A stretch of 64,000 nucleotides of DNA from Geodermatophilus africanus (GTDB taxonomy: Bacteria > Actinomycetota > Actinomycetes > Mycobacteriales > Geodermatophilaceae): positions 124,001 to 188,000 of the forward strand of contig NZ_FNOT01000002.1 in the NCBI RefSeq assembly GCF_900107105.1. Direction: 5' to 3'. The position numbers and the translations under genes are program-made. Below, piece after piece: positions 57,058-64,000 of the stretch. Within the stretch, counting starts at the first letter, position 1, and every line of letters starts with the position of its first letter. The notes beneath the pieces are model-generated. The model saw only the letters and a list, made by a program, of their open reading frames with translations. It had not been told where the DNA came from and ran no database searches.

Positions 57058-57821
57058 TGCGCCTCGTCCGCTACACCGCGCCCGGTGGTGGCCCGGCGTC
57101 GTACGGCCTGATGGAGGGCGACGACGTGGTCCGGCTGGACGGGTCCCCGTTCGACGGCGTCCGGACGACGGAGGAGCGCACCCCGCTCGCCGACGTGCGC
57201 CTGCTGGCCCCCGTCGAGCCGAGCAAGGTGCTCTGCCTCGGCCGCAACTACGCCGAGCACGCCAGGGAGCTGGGCAACGAGGTGCCGGAGATCCCGGTGG
57301 TGTTCGCCAAGTTCTCCACGTCGGTCGTCGGGCCGGACGCCGAGGTTCCCTACCCGCCGGACACGGCGGACCTGCACTTCGAGGGTGAGCTGGCGGTCGT
57401 GATCGGCCGGGAGTGCACGCGGGTCCCGGCCGAGGGGGTGGCCGACGTGGTGCTCGGCTACACGGTCGCCAACGACCTGACCATGCGGGACCTGCAGCGG
57501 GCCGAGAAGCAGTGGACCCGCGCGAAGGGCTTCGACCGCTCCTGCCCGCTGGGGCCGTGGGTGGAGACCGACGTCGACCCGGCGGCGCTGTCGCTGCGGA
57601 CCACCGTGAACGGCGAGGTGCGCCAGGACGGCACGACGGCGGACATGCTGCTCGACGTCGCTAGGTGCGTGTCCTGGGTCAGCCAGACGATGACCCTGCT
57701 GCCCGGGGACGTCGTCCTGACCGGCACCCCGGCCGGCGTCGGGCCGCTGCAGGTCGGGGACGAGGTGACCGTGACCATCGAGGGGATCGGGTCGCTCGCC
57801 ACCCGCATCGTCGGAGGCTGA
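57057..57821 (+). CDS. fumarylacetoacetate hydrolase family protein 2
   Basis: A 254-residue FAH-family protein of standard size. It has KVLCLGRNYAEHARELGNEV (about 58-77), VFAKFSTSVVGPDAEVPYPP, the metal site EGELAVVIGRECTRVPAEG (about 109-127), and NDLTMRDLQRAEKQWTRAKG with FDRSCPLGPW (about 141-170). It ends with TLLPGDVVLTGTPAGVGPLQ. It is closer to acylpyruvate hydrolases and 2,4-diketo acid hydrolases than the first FAH gene of this unit. Translation is coupled to the SDR by TGATG. It is the last gene of the unit. Confidence 0.9.
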   Translation: MRLVRYTAPGGGPASYGLMEGDDVVRLDGSPFDGVRTTEERTPLADVRLLAPVEPSKVLCLGRNYAEHARELGNEVPEIPVVFAKFSTSVVGPDAEVPYPPDTADLHFEGELAVVIGRECTRVPAEGVADVVLGYTVANDLTMRDLQRAEKQWTRAKGFDRSCPLGPWVETDVDPAALSLRTTVNGEVRQDGTTADMLLDVARCVSWVSQTMTLLPGDVVLTGTPAGVGPLQVGDEVTVTIEGIGSLATRIVGG

Positions 57822-57840
57822 GCCACCCCGGGTGGTCTCC

Positions 57841-57893
57841 GGGTCCGGGCCCCGCTCCGGACCGGCTTCGGGTCCGGGCCCCGCTCCGGACCG
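57841..57893 (+). repeat. two perfect 24-bp direct repeats
   Basis: GGGTCCGGGCCCCGCTCCGG plus ACCG occurs at 57841-57864 and 57870-57893, separated by GCTTC (29-bp period). Each copy is itself a small hairpin (GGTCCGG with CCGGACC around an 8-nt loop). Confidence 0.85.
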
Positions 57894-57907
57894 ACCCCTC
57901 CTCCGGA

Positions 57908-57951
57908 GAGAGTCGGCCCCTGCTTCCACCTGTAAGCAGGGGCTGACTCTC
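57908..57951. terminator. strong 18-bp hairpin between convergent operons
   Basis: Arms 57908-57925 and 57934-57951 pair over 18 positions with one G-T wobble, around the loop CCACCTGT. It stands between the FAH stop and the convergent tetR stop, so it probably ends transcription from both sides. No U-tract follows, as usual in this group. Confidence 0.85.
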
Positions 57952-58003
57952 CCGGGGACAGGTCGTGCCGGCCGGAGCGGCGCCCCGCCGTGGTCCGGCT
58001 CCG

Positions 58004-58693
58004 TCAGCCGCGTGACGGGAGACCCAGCGCCTGCGCCCACAACCGGGTCAGCGTGGCGACGAGCCGCTCCTCCTCGAAGTCGCCGTCGAGCACCAGCCAG
58101 TAGTGCACCGCGCCGTTGACCATGGCGACCAGCGCGTGGGCGGCGTACTCGGCGTCGAGGTCGGCGGCGACGACGCCGTCGCGCTGGAGCTGCTCGATGC
58201 TGTGCCGCACCCGGCCGACGTTGCGCTCCCGGGCCGCCCGGCGCAGCGCACGCACCTCCGGGTCGAAGGTGGTCACCTGCTCGAAGAGCGCCATGAGCGC
58301 GGTGTTCTGCCGGTACATGGCGACGAACCGGCGGTTGGCCTGGTCGATGCGGTGCACCGCCAGCCCGGCCGGGGAGCCGTCCGGCGGGCCTGCCTCGCCG
58401 TGGGTCGCCATCGAGGCGTAGAGGTCGTCCATGGTCTCGGCCACCAGCGCCCGGAAGACGGCGGTCTTGGAGCCGAAGTACGTGTAGAAGCTGCCGTGCG
58501 CGACGCCGGCCGCCGCCGAGATGTCGGTGACCCGGGCCGTCAGGAAGCCGTCGCGCTCGAACACCTCACGGGCCGCGGCGAGCAGCCGGGCCCGCATCCG
58601 GCGGCCGCGCTCGGTGGTCGGCAGCGCGGGCGGCACGCTCGGGCCGGCGTCCCCGGCGGGCGGCTCGGCCGCGGACGGTCGGGGCACGGGCAC
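58004..58693 (-). CDS. TetR family transcriptional regulator
   Basis: A 229-residue repressor. A Pro-rich leader of about 28 residues precedes the DNA-binding domain (about 30-78): RMRARLLAAAREVFERDGF, VTDISAAAGVAHGSFYTYFG and SKTAVFRAL, the standard TetR helix-turn-helix. The C-terminal ligand domain (about 85-225) includes NRRFVAMYRQNTALMALFEQ and AAHALVAMVNGAVHYW. It diverges from the acyl-CoA synthetase gene with a 24-bp palindrome between them. It probably represses both in the absence of an acyl-CoA ligand. GTG starts at two nearby in-frame positions are possible. Confidence 0.9.
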   Translation of the reverse strand: MPVPRPSAAEPPAGDAGPSVPPALPTTERGRRMRARLLAAAREVFERDGFLTARVTDISAAAGVAHGSFYTYFGSKTAVFRALVAETMDDLYASMATHGEAGPPDGSPAGLAVHRIDQANRRFVAMYRQNTALMALFEQVTTFDPEVRALRRAARERNVGRVRHSIEQLQRDGVVAADLDAEYAAHALVAMVNGAVHYWLVLDGDFEEERLVATLTRLWAQALGLPSRG

Positions 58694-58704
58694 CTCCGCG
58701 GTTC

Positions 58705-58728
58705 GTTGACATTGACGTCGATGTCAAC
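58705..58728. promoter_or_regulatory. 24-bp palindromic TetR operator with embedded -35 boxes
   Basis: GTTGACATTGACGTCGATGTCAAC is self-complementary apart from one base pair (positions 9 and 16). Each half contains a consensus -35 hexamer TTGACA, one for each strand. Binding here would block both tetR and the acyl-CoA synthetase promoter. It lies 11 bp before the tetR start and 47 bp before the synthetase start. Confidence 0.75.
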
Positions 58729-58775
58729 TTAGCTGCCAGCGAGCCCACCTGTCGTCCCCCTGAGGAGGCGTCCCG

Positions 58776-60920
58776 ATGACCGCGCCGACGCCGCACCCGC
58801 ACGACGACGGGCTGCAGTCGCTGCTGCGGCCGCGTGGGATCGCGCTGCTCGGCATCTCCGGCCGGTCCGAGAACCTCATGTCCCGGCCGCTGCGCTACCT
58901 GGTCGAGCACGGGTACGAGGGCGGCCTCTATCCGGTCAACCCCAACTACGACGAGCTGGTCGGCCGGCGCTGCTACCCGACGCTGACCGACGTCCCGGGT
59001 CCGGTCGACCTGGTGCTGGTGCTCGTCGCCGCCGACCGGGTCGTGGACGCGATCCGGCAGGCCGCCGCGGTCGGTGCGAGGGCGGCGGTCGTCTACGCCT
59101 CCGGGTTCGCCGAGGTCGGCCCCGAGGGGGTGGCGCTGCAGCAGCGGCTGGCCGCGGTGGCGCAGGAGACCGGCGTCCGCGTCGTGGGGCCGAACTGCCA
59201 GGGCTTCCTCTACGCGCCCACCGGCGTGGTCGCCACCTTCACCGCCGCCGCCGACCGGCCGCTGACCTCCGGCAGCGGCGTCGCCTATGTCGGGCAGAGC
59301 GGCGCGGTCGGCGGCTCGGTGCTCGACCTGGCCACCGACATGGGGTTGGGGCTGGCGGCGTGGTTCAGCACCGGCAACCAGGTCGACCTCGACCTGACCG
59401 AGGTCTCGCTGCACCTGCTGGCCGACCCGACGGTGCGGGTGCTGATGCTCTACGTCGAGGCCACCGGCGACGGCGCGGCCTACGCCGAGCTCGCCCGCCG
59501 CGCGCAGCGGGCCGGCAAGCACCTGGTCGTGCTGCGCTCGGGGCGCTCCAGCGCCGGGCGTCGCGCGGTGGCCAGCCACACCGGCTCGATGCTCGGGGAC
59601 GACGTCGCCTTCGTGCTCACCTCGCGGCGGTACGGCGTGGTGCTGGTCGACGACATCGACGAGCTGCTCGCCGTCGCCGCGGTGCTGGCCGCCGGCAAGC
59701 CGGCGGAGGGGACGCGGGTCGCCGTCGTCACCACCTCCGGCGGGGCCGGCAGCCTGGCCGCCGACCAGTGCGAGGACGTCGGCCTGCAGCTGCCCGAGCT
59801 CTCGGCCGCGACCCAGGCGCGGCTGCGCCCGCTGATCCCGCCCTTCGGCGCGCTGGCCAACCCGGTCGACGTGACCGCGCAGCTGTTCAACCGGGGCGCG
59901 CACGCCTTCGGCGACGTCTGCCGGATCATCGCCGAGGACGACGCGGTGGACGTCGTCGCCGTCCTCGTGACCATGGTCGTCGGCGACACCGGCGCCCGGC
60001 TGGCCGAGGACCTCGTCGCCACCGCCGCCAAGCTGCCCTGCCCGCTGCTGGTCGGCTGGATCGCCGGGCAGGAGCTGACCGTCGAGGGACGCCGGGTGTT
60101 CCGGGCGGCGGGCGTCCCGGTGTTCGGCTCGGTCGGCGACCTGGCCCGGGTCGCCGCGCGGCTCGCGCCGCCGGTGCGCCGCGGCACGCCCCCGCCGTTG
60201 CCGCCGGTGCCCGGGGTCCCGGCCACGGAGGTGCGCGCGCTGCTCGAAGCCCCGGTGGTCGACGGCGCCGCGCTGCTGCGGTCGGTCGGCATCGCGCAGC
60301 CGTCGTCCACGCTGGTCACCACGCCGGAGGCGGCCCGCGAGGCGGTCGCGGCGCTGCCCGGCCCGGGCGTGCTCAAGCTGGCCGCGGCCGACCTCGCGCA
60401 CAAGAGCGAGGTCGGCGGCGTGCGGGTCGGCGTCGGTCCGGACGAGGCCCCCACCGTCTTCACCGAGCTCCTCGACGCCGCGCGGGCGCACCACGTCCCC
60501 GGGGTCGAGGGCGTGCTCGTGCAGGAGCTCATCCCGCCGGGCACCGAGCTGATCCTCGGGGTGACCGCCGGGCGCGACGGCTTCCCGCCCGTGGTCACCG
60601 TCGGCCTCGGCGGGGTGACCACCGAGCTGTACCGGGACCTCGCCTCGGCGCTGGCACCGGTGACGCCGGAGGAGGCGTGGGCGATGCTGCGCAGCCTGCG
60701 TGCCTGGCCGCTGCTGGCCGGCTTCCGCGGCGCCGAGCCCGCCGACGTGCCGGCCGCCGTCGACGCCGTCGTCCGGCTGTCGCAGGCGGCGCTGGCCGCG
60801 GGCGACCGGCTGGCCGAGTTCGAGGTCAACCCGCTGATCGTCGCGCCGCGCGGGCGGGGCGCCACCGCCGTCGACGTCCTCGTCCGCACCACCGGCTCGC
60901 GGGAGCCGGTCGGCGAGTAG
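58776..60920 (+). CDS. NDP-forming acyl-CoA synthetase (fused alpha-beta subunits)
   Basis: A 714-residue protein. The CoA-binding domain (about 14-110) contains LRPRGIALLGISGRSENLMS and YPVNPNYDELVGRRCYPTL. The succinyl-CoA-synthetase-like domains (about 120-455) contain VVGPNCQGFLYAP, YVGQSGAVGGSVLD and VASHTGSMLGDDVAF, with the phospho-His (about 269). The ATP-grasp part (about 475-700) has GVLKLAAADLAHKSEVGGV, QELIPPGTELILGVTAGRD and FEVNPLIV. It activates an organic acid to its CoA ester with ATP (or GTP). Start by ATG with CTGAGGAGG about 8 bases upstream. It leads the operon controlled by the TetR palindrome. Confidence 0.9.
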   Translation: MTAPTPHPHDDGLQSLLRPRGIALLGISGRSENLMSRPLRYLVEHGYEGGLYPVNPNYDELVGRRCYPTLTDVPGPVDLVLVLVAADRVVDAIRQAAAVGARAAVVYASGFAEVGPEGVALQQRLAAVAQETGVRVVGPNCQGFLYAPTGVVATFTAAADRPLTSGSGVAYVGQSGAVGGSVLDLATDMGLGLAAWFSTGNQVDLDLTEVSLHLLADPTVRVLMLYVEATGDGAAYAELARRAQRAGKHLVVLRSGRSSAGRRAVASHTGSMLGDDVAFVLTSRRYGVVLVDDIDELLAVAAVLAAGKPAEGTRVAVVTTSGGAGSLAADQCEDVGLQLPELSAATQARLRPLIPPFGALANPVDVTAQLFNRGAHAFGDVCRIIAEDDAVDVVAVLVTMVVGDTGARLAEDLVATAAKLPCPLLVGWIAGQELTVEGRRVFRAAGVPVFGSVGDLARVAARLAPPVRRGTPPPLPPVPGVPATEVRALLEAPVVDGAALLRSVGIAQPSSTLVTTPEAAREAVAALPGPGVLKLAAADLAHKSEVGGVRVGVGPDEAPTVFTELLDAARAHHVPGVEGVLVQELIPPGTELILGVTAGRDGFPPVVTVGLGGVTTELYRDLASALAPVTPEEAWAMLRSLRAWPLLAGFRGAEPADVPAAVDAVVRLSQAALAAGDRLAEFEVNPLIVAPRGRGATAVDVLVRTTGSREPVGE

Positions 60921-60965
60921 GCATCCTCGGCAGACCACCCCCAGCAGAGAGGCAGGACACCCCCC

Positions 60966-61703
60966 GTGGGACAGATCCAGTTGGAGCGGAACGGCGGCGT
61001 CGCCGTGTTCACGGTCGACTCGCCCGAGGTCAGGAACGGGCTGACCCCGGAGATGGGGCTGCAGCTCTCGGAGCTCTGCGACGAGGTGGACGCCGACCCG
61101 GCGATCGGCGCGGCCGTCGTCCGCGGGGCCGGCGGCACGTTCTGCTCGGGCGCCGACCGGCGACGCTGGACGCCGGGCAGCGACCAGGCCGAGGACAGGA
61201 CGTACAAGGAGCTCGGCGCGGTCTACACCGCCTTCCGCCGCGTCGGCACCTTGCAGGTGCCGACGATCGCCGCCGTCCGCGGCGCCGCGGTGGGCGCGGG
61301 GATCAACCTGGCGCTCTCCACCGACCTGCGCATCGTCGCCGAGGACGCCCGGCTGCTGGCCGGCTTCCTGCGCATCGGCCTGCACCCCGGCGGCGGCTAC
61401 TTCACGATCAGCAGCCGGACGGCGGGCCGCGAGGCCACCGCCGCGATGGGGCTGTTCAGCGAGGAGGTCGACGGTGTGCGCGCCGCCGAGATCGGGCTGG
61501 CGTGGAGGGCGGTGCCCGACGACCAGGTCGAGGACCTCGCCCTCGAGCTCGCCGGCCGCGCGGCCAAGGACCCGGAGCTGGCCCGGGAGGCGGTCCGCTC
61601 CTTCCGCACCGAGGCCGGTCCGCCCGGGATCGGCTGGGAGGCCGCCCTGCACTTCGAGCGGGCCACGCAGATGTGGTCCCAGCGGCGCCGCGAGACCGCC
61701 TGA
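60966..61703 (+). CDS. crotonase-fold protein without both hydratase glutamates
   Basis: A 245-residue enoyl-CoA hydratase/isomerase superfamily protein. It has VRGAGGTFCSGADRRRW (about 52-68) and IAAVRGAAVGAGINLALSTD (about 99-118) for the oxyanion region, then LAGFLRIGLHPGGGYF (about 130-145). In true hydratases, Glu occupies the positions seen here as Asn (GAGINLA) and as a hydrophobic residue in FLRIGL. Normal water addition is therefore unlikely; isomerase, hydrolase or dehalogenase chemistry is possible. The GTG start precedes GQIQLERNGGVAVFTVD, and AGAGAGGCAGGA lies upstream. Confidence 0.87.
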   Translation: MGQIQLERNGGVAVFTVDSPEVRNGLTPEMGLQLSELCDEVDADPAIGAAVVRGAGGTFCSGADRRRWTPGSDQAEDRTYKELGAVYTAFRRVGTLQVPTIAAVRGAAVGAGINLALSTDLRIVAEDARLLAGFLRIGLHPGGGYFTISSRTAGREATAAMGLFSEEVDGVRAAEIGLAWRAVPDDQVEDLALELAGRAAKDPELAREAVRSFRTEAGPPGIGWEAALHFERATQMWSQRRRETA

Positions 61704-61708
61704 CCGAG

Positions 61709-61744
61709 CCCCGCCGGGCCGGCGACGGTGCCGGCCCGGCGGGG
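61709..61744. terminator. perfect 15-bp hairpin before acyl-CoA dehydrogenase pair B
   Basis: CCCCGCCGGGCCGGC (61709-61723) pairs perfectly with 61730-61744 around GACGGT. It lies 5 bp after the crotonase stop and 8 bp before the GGAGGGA ribosome site of the next gene. It could terminate part of the transcripts or protect the upstream message. Confidence 0.8.
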
Positions 61745-61762
61745 ACACCCTGGAGGGATGCC

Positions 61763-62896
61763 ATGCAGTTCGCCCCGACCGTGCTCAGCCCGGCCGAGGA
61801 GGCACTGCGCGCCGAGGTGCGCGACTTCCTCGCCGCCGAGCTGCCCGCGGACTCCCGGCCCGCGCTCGGCTTCGCCGGCCGGCACGACCCGGAGTTCTCC
61901 CGCACGCTGGCCGAGCGCGGCTGGGTCGGCATGGCGATCCCGCCGGAGTACGGCGGCCACGGCCGCAGCGCCGTCGACCGGTTCGTCGTCGCCGAGGAGC
62001 TGCTCGCCGCCGGCGCGCCGATCGGGGCGCACTTCGTCGCCGACCGGCAGACCGCGCCGGCGCTGCTGCACTTCGGCACCGAGGAGCAGCGGCGGCGGTT
62101 CCTCCCCGGCATCGCCGCGGGGGAGGTGTACTTCTCGCTGGGCATGAGCGAGCCCGACTCCGGCTCCGATCTCGCCTCGGTGCGCACCCGCGCCACCCGG
62201 GTCGAGGGTGGCTGGACGGTCACCGGCACCAAGGTGTGGACCAGCGAGGCCCACAACAACCACTTCTTCGCCGTCCTCTGCCGCACCTCGCCGATGGAGG
62301 AGGGCCGCAAGCACGCCGGCCTGTCCCAGCTGGTCGTCGACCTGCACGACCCCGGGGTCACCGTCTCGCCGATCCCGTACCTCGACGGGAGCCACCACTT
62401 CAACGAGGTCGCGCTGGAGGAGGTGTTCGTGCCCGACGACATGGTGCTCGGCGAGCTCGGCAGCGGCTGGCAGCAGGTGACCAGCGAGCTGGCCTACGAG
62501 CGCAGCGGCCCCGACCGCTGGCTGTCGACCTTCCCGGTGCTGCGCGAGTGGCTGCGTGAGCGCCCCGCGGTGACCGACGACGAGGCCGCCGTCCTGGGCC
62601 GGCTGGCCGCCCGCGCCCGCGCCATCCGGCACCTGTCGCTGTCGGTCGCCCGCTCGCTCGACGCCGGGGCGGCGCCCTCGGTCGAGGCCGCGCTGGTCAA
62701 GGAGGTCGGCACCCGCTTCGAGCAGGACCTGGTCGAGGCGCTGCGGGACGCCGCCGAGACCGAGCTCGACCAGGGCTCCGGCTCGCTGTTCCAGGCGCTG
62801 CTCGCCGAGGCCGTGCTGACCTCGCCGTCGTACACGCTGCGCGGCGGCACCACCGAGGTCCTCCGCTCCGTCGCCGCGAAGGGACTGGCCGCATGA
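61763..62896 (+). CDS. acyl-CoA dehydrogenase, subunit 1 of heteromeric pair B
   Basis: A 377-residue FadE-type flavoprotein. Blocks shared with pair A subunit 1 are RGWVGMAIPPEYGGHGRS, EELLAAGAPIGAHFVADRQ, GMSEPDSGSDLASVRTRA (about 128-145), GSHHFNEVALEEVFVPDDM and the end GGTTEVLRSVAAKGLA. GGAGGGA is about 5 bases before the ATG. The stop overlaps the start of subunit 2 (ATGA). Together they would form an alpha2beta2 enzyme dehydrogenating the CoA ester made by the synthetase upstream. Confidence 0.93.
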   Translation: MQFAPTVLSPAEEALRAEVRDFLAAELPADSRPALGFAGRHDPEFSRTLAERGWVGMAIPPEYGGHGRSAVDRFVVAEELLAAGAPIGAHFVADRQTAPALLHFGTEEQRRRFLPGIAAGEVYFSLGMSEPDSGSDLASVRTRATRVEGGWTVTGTKVWTSEAHNNHFFAVLCRTSPMEEGRKHAGLSQLVVDLHDPGVTVSPIPYLDGSHHFNEVALEEVFVPDDMVLGELGSGWQQVTSELAYERSGPDRWLSTFPVLREWLRERPAVTDDEAAVLGRLAARARAIRHLSLSVARSLDAGAAPSVEAALVKEVGTRFEQDLVEALRDAAETELDQGSGSLFQALLAEAVLTSPSYTLRGGTTEVLRSVAAKGLAA

Positions 62897-63990
62897 GTGA
62901 CGACCGGCAGATGCTGACCGAGGTCGCGACCGGCCTGTTCGGCGACCTGTGCACCCCCGAGGACGTCGTCGCCGCGGAGGCGACCGCCTGGAGCGGGCGG
63001 CTCTGGGACGCGCTGAGCGAGTCCGGCTTCCCGCTGGTGTCGGTGCCCGAGGAGGCCGGCGGCTCCGGCGGGGACGTCGCCGACGCGTGCGCGCTGCTCA
63101 CCGTCGCCGGACGCTTCGCCGCCCCGGTGCCGCTGGCCGAGACCGGGCTGCTCGCCGGCTGGGCGCTGGCCGCGGCCGGGCTCGAGCTGCCCGAGGGCAC
63201 GCTGTCGGTGGCGGTCGGCCGGCCCGGGGACACCGTGCGGCTCACCGGCCGGCGCCTGACCGCACGGCTGTCCCGGGTGCCGTGGGGCGGGCGCAGCACC
63301 CGGGTGGTGGCGTTCGCCGAGACCGGCGGGCAGCGGGTCGTCGTCTCGGCGCCCACCGCCGCGGCGAGCGTCACGCCCGGCCGCAACCTGGCCGCCGAGC
63401 CCCGGGACACCCTCGTCTGGGACGACGTCGAGCTGCCCGAGGACGCGGTGGCGCCGGCGCCGGACGGCGTGGACCCCGCGGCGCTGCGGCTGCGCGGGGC
63501 GCTGGCCCGCTCGGCGCAGATCGCCGGCGCGCTGGCCCGGGTGAGCGAGCTGAGCCTGCGCTACACCGGCGAGCGCCAGCAGTTCGGCCGCCCGATCGCC
63601 CGCTTCCAGGCGGTGCAGGCGCACCTGGTGACGATCGCGGAGGAGACCCAGCTGGCCGGCCTCGCGGCGCAGGTCGCCGCGCTGAACGCCCGGCCGGACC
63701 CCTCGTTCGACGACGTCGCCGCGGCCAAGGCGGCGGCCGGGGAGGCGGCGACGGTCGCCGCCCGGGCCGCCCACCAGGCGCACGGCGCGATCGGCATGAC
63801 CAAGGAGTACGAGCTCGGCCAGCTCACCCGGCGGCTGTGGTCGTGGCGCGACGAGTTCGGCGGCGAGCGGTACTGGAGCCGGGAGCTGGGCCGCCGGCTC
63901 GCCGCCGAGGGCGCCGACGCGCTGTGGCCGAGCATCTCGACGGGGCTGGTGGGCGAGCTCGCGGGCTCACCCGAGGGCGCGGTCGCATGA
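62893..63990 (+). CDS. acyl-CoA dehydrogenase, subunit 2 of heteromeric pair B
   Basis: A 365-residue partner. It carries VSVPEEAGGSGGDVADA (about 49-65), GERQQFGRPIARFQAVQ (about 229-245) and HQAHGAIGMTKEYELGQ followed by RRLWSWRDEFGG (about 295-325). It has the same shortened middle as pair A subunit 2, so the FAD site is probably shared across the dimer interface. The start overlaps the stop of subunit 1. Its own stop overlaps a further ATG (ATGA), indicating the operon continues past the window. Confidence 0.92.
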   Translation: MSDDRQMLTEVATGLFGDLCTPEDVVAAEATAWSGRLWDALSESGFPLVSVPEEAGGSGGDVADACALLTVAGRFAAPVPLAETGLLAGWALAAAGLELPEGTLSVAVGRPGDTVRLTGRRLTARLSRVPWGGRSTRVVAFAETGGQRVVVSAPTAAASVTPGRNLAAEPRDTLVWDDVELPEDAVAPAPDGVDPAALRLRGALARSAQIAGALARVSELSLRYTGERQQFGRPIARFQAVQAHLVTIAEETQLAGLAAQVAALNARPDPSFDDVAAAKAAAGEAATVAARAAHQAHGAIGMTKEYELGQLTRRLWSWRDEFGGERYWSRELGRRLAAEGADALWPSISTGLVGELAGSPEGAVA

Positions 63991-64000
63991 GCACCGACTG
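63987..64000 (+). CDS. start of the next operon gene (4 codons visible)
   Basis: ATGAGCACCGACTG begins within the stop codon of the preceding dehydrogenase (ATGA), reading MSTD before the window ends. The overlap is like the other junctions here and suggests a co-translated gene. Nothing can be said of its product. Confidence 0.45.

Noticed and set aside
57822-58003. CRISPR-like array from the two 24-bp repeats
   Set aside because: Only two copies with a 5-bp spacer, each copy self-complementary. They fit a terminator-like structure better.
58566-61748. 1060-codon minus-strand frame opposite the acyl-CoA synthetase
   Set aside because: Shadow frame that overlaps the real tetR gene in another frame and lacks any domain.
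1-64000. tRNA, rRNA, CRISPR array, prophage or insertion sequence
   Set aside because: No cloverleaf-like blocks, spaced direct repeats, transposase or phage proteins were recognised on either strand. This was by eye, so short tRNA genes cannot be fully excluded.

Overview
The window reads as a chromosomal segment of a very GC-rich actinobacterium. Nearly every third codon position is G or C, GTG starts are frequent, and neighbouring genes often overlap by 1 to 8 bases. Gene content (DUF2254, three DUF1206 membrane proteins, HelD/HelR, RsbQ-RsbP type stress signalling, heteromeric acyl-CoA dehydrogenase pairs, a DUF222-HNH protein with a mycobacterial-type SOS box) and a dispersed intergenic repeat built around AAGGACCCC and CGCGAGC suggest Geodermatophilaceae (Blastococcus, Modestobacter or Geodermatophilus). 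That family assignment is inference from style and gene content, not from a search.

Layout. 0-16 kb: a truncated MFS gene, thiolase plus FabG-like reductase, a DUF2254/DUF1206 membrane cluster whose third DUF1206 copy carries an in-frame amber codon, a membrane protein with a Cys-rich tail, a macro-like plus SIR2 protein (candidate NADase), a CYP152 peroxygenase, HelD, an alpha/beta hydrolase preceded by a decapitated Lrp/AsnC regulator and a large hairpin, a zinc ribbon protein and a hemerythrin-like protein. 16-28 kb: an rsbQ-rsbP pair, a first heteromeric acyl-CoA dehydrogenase pair, two tandem double-ABM proteins, an AlaX-like editing protein, the DUF222-HNH gene, two unrecognised genes and an Excalibur protein. 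28-37 kb: a glutathionyl-hydroquinone reductase type enzyme, a DUF1810 protein, a decayed AlkA-like glycosylase, and an overlapping three-gene unit (GCS2 plus ATP-grasp fusion, glutamine-dependent asparagine synthase type amidotransferase, S9 peptidase) that looks like a peptide or amide biosynthesis system.

37-58 kb is catabolic. A class III CoA-transferase is followed by MFS, SDR and GntR genes. Diverging from gntR, across a palindromic operator, runs a tightly coupled operon: TAXI receptor, DUF1850, fused TRAP permease, DUF6282 hydrolase, a LeuB-like plus Ldh2-like fusion, MFS, RraA-like aldolase and a 6PGDH-like dehydrogenase. It probably imports and degrades a hydroxy- or carboxylic acid. 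Next come an MFS/LhgO pair and a DapA-like/FAH/SDR/FAH operon ending in hairpins. 58-64 kb: a TetR regulator and its 24-bp palindrome control a divergent acyl-CoA unit (NDP-forming acyl-CoA synthetase, crotonase-fold protein lacking both usual glutamates, and a second heteromeric acyl-CoA dehydrogenase pair paralogous to the one at 20-22 kb).

No rRNA, tRNA, CRISPR array, insertion sequence or prophage was recognised. The strongest candidates for something undescribed are the amidoligase/AsnB/S9 unit (30.5-36.7 kb), the LeuB-Ldh2 fusion in the TRAP operon (46.3-48.4 kb) and the macro-like SIR2 protein (8.4-10.0 kb).
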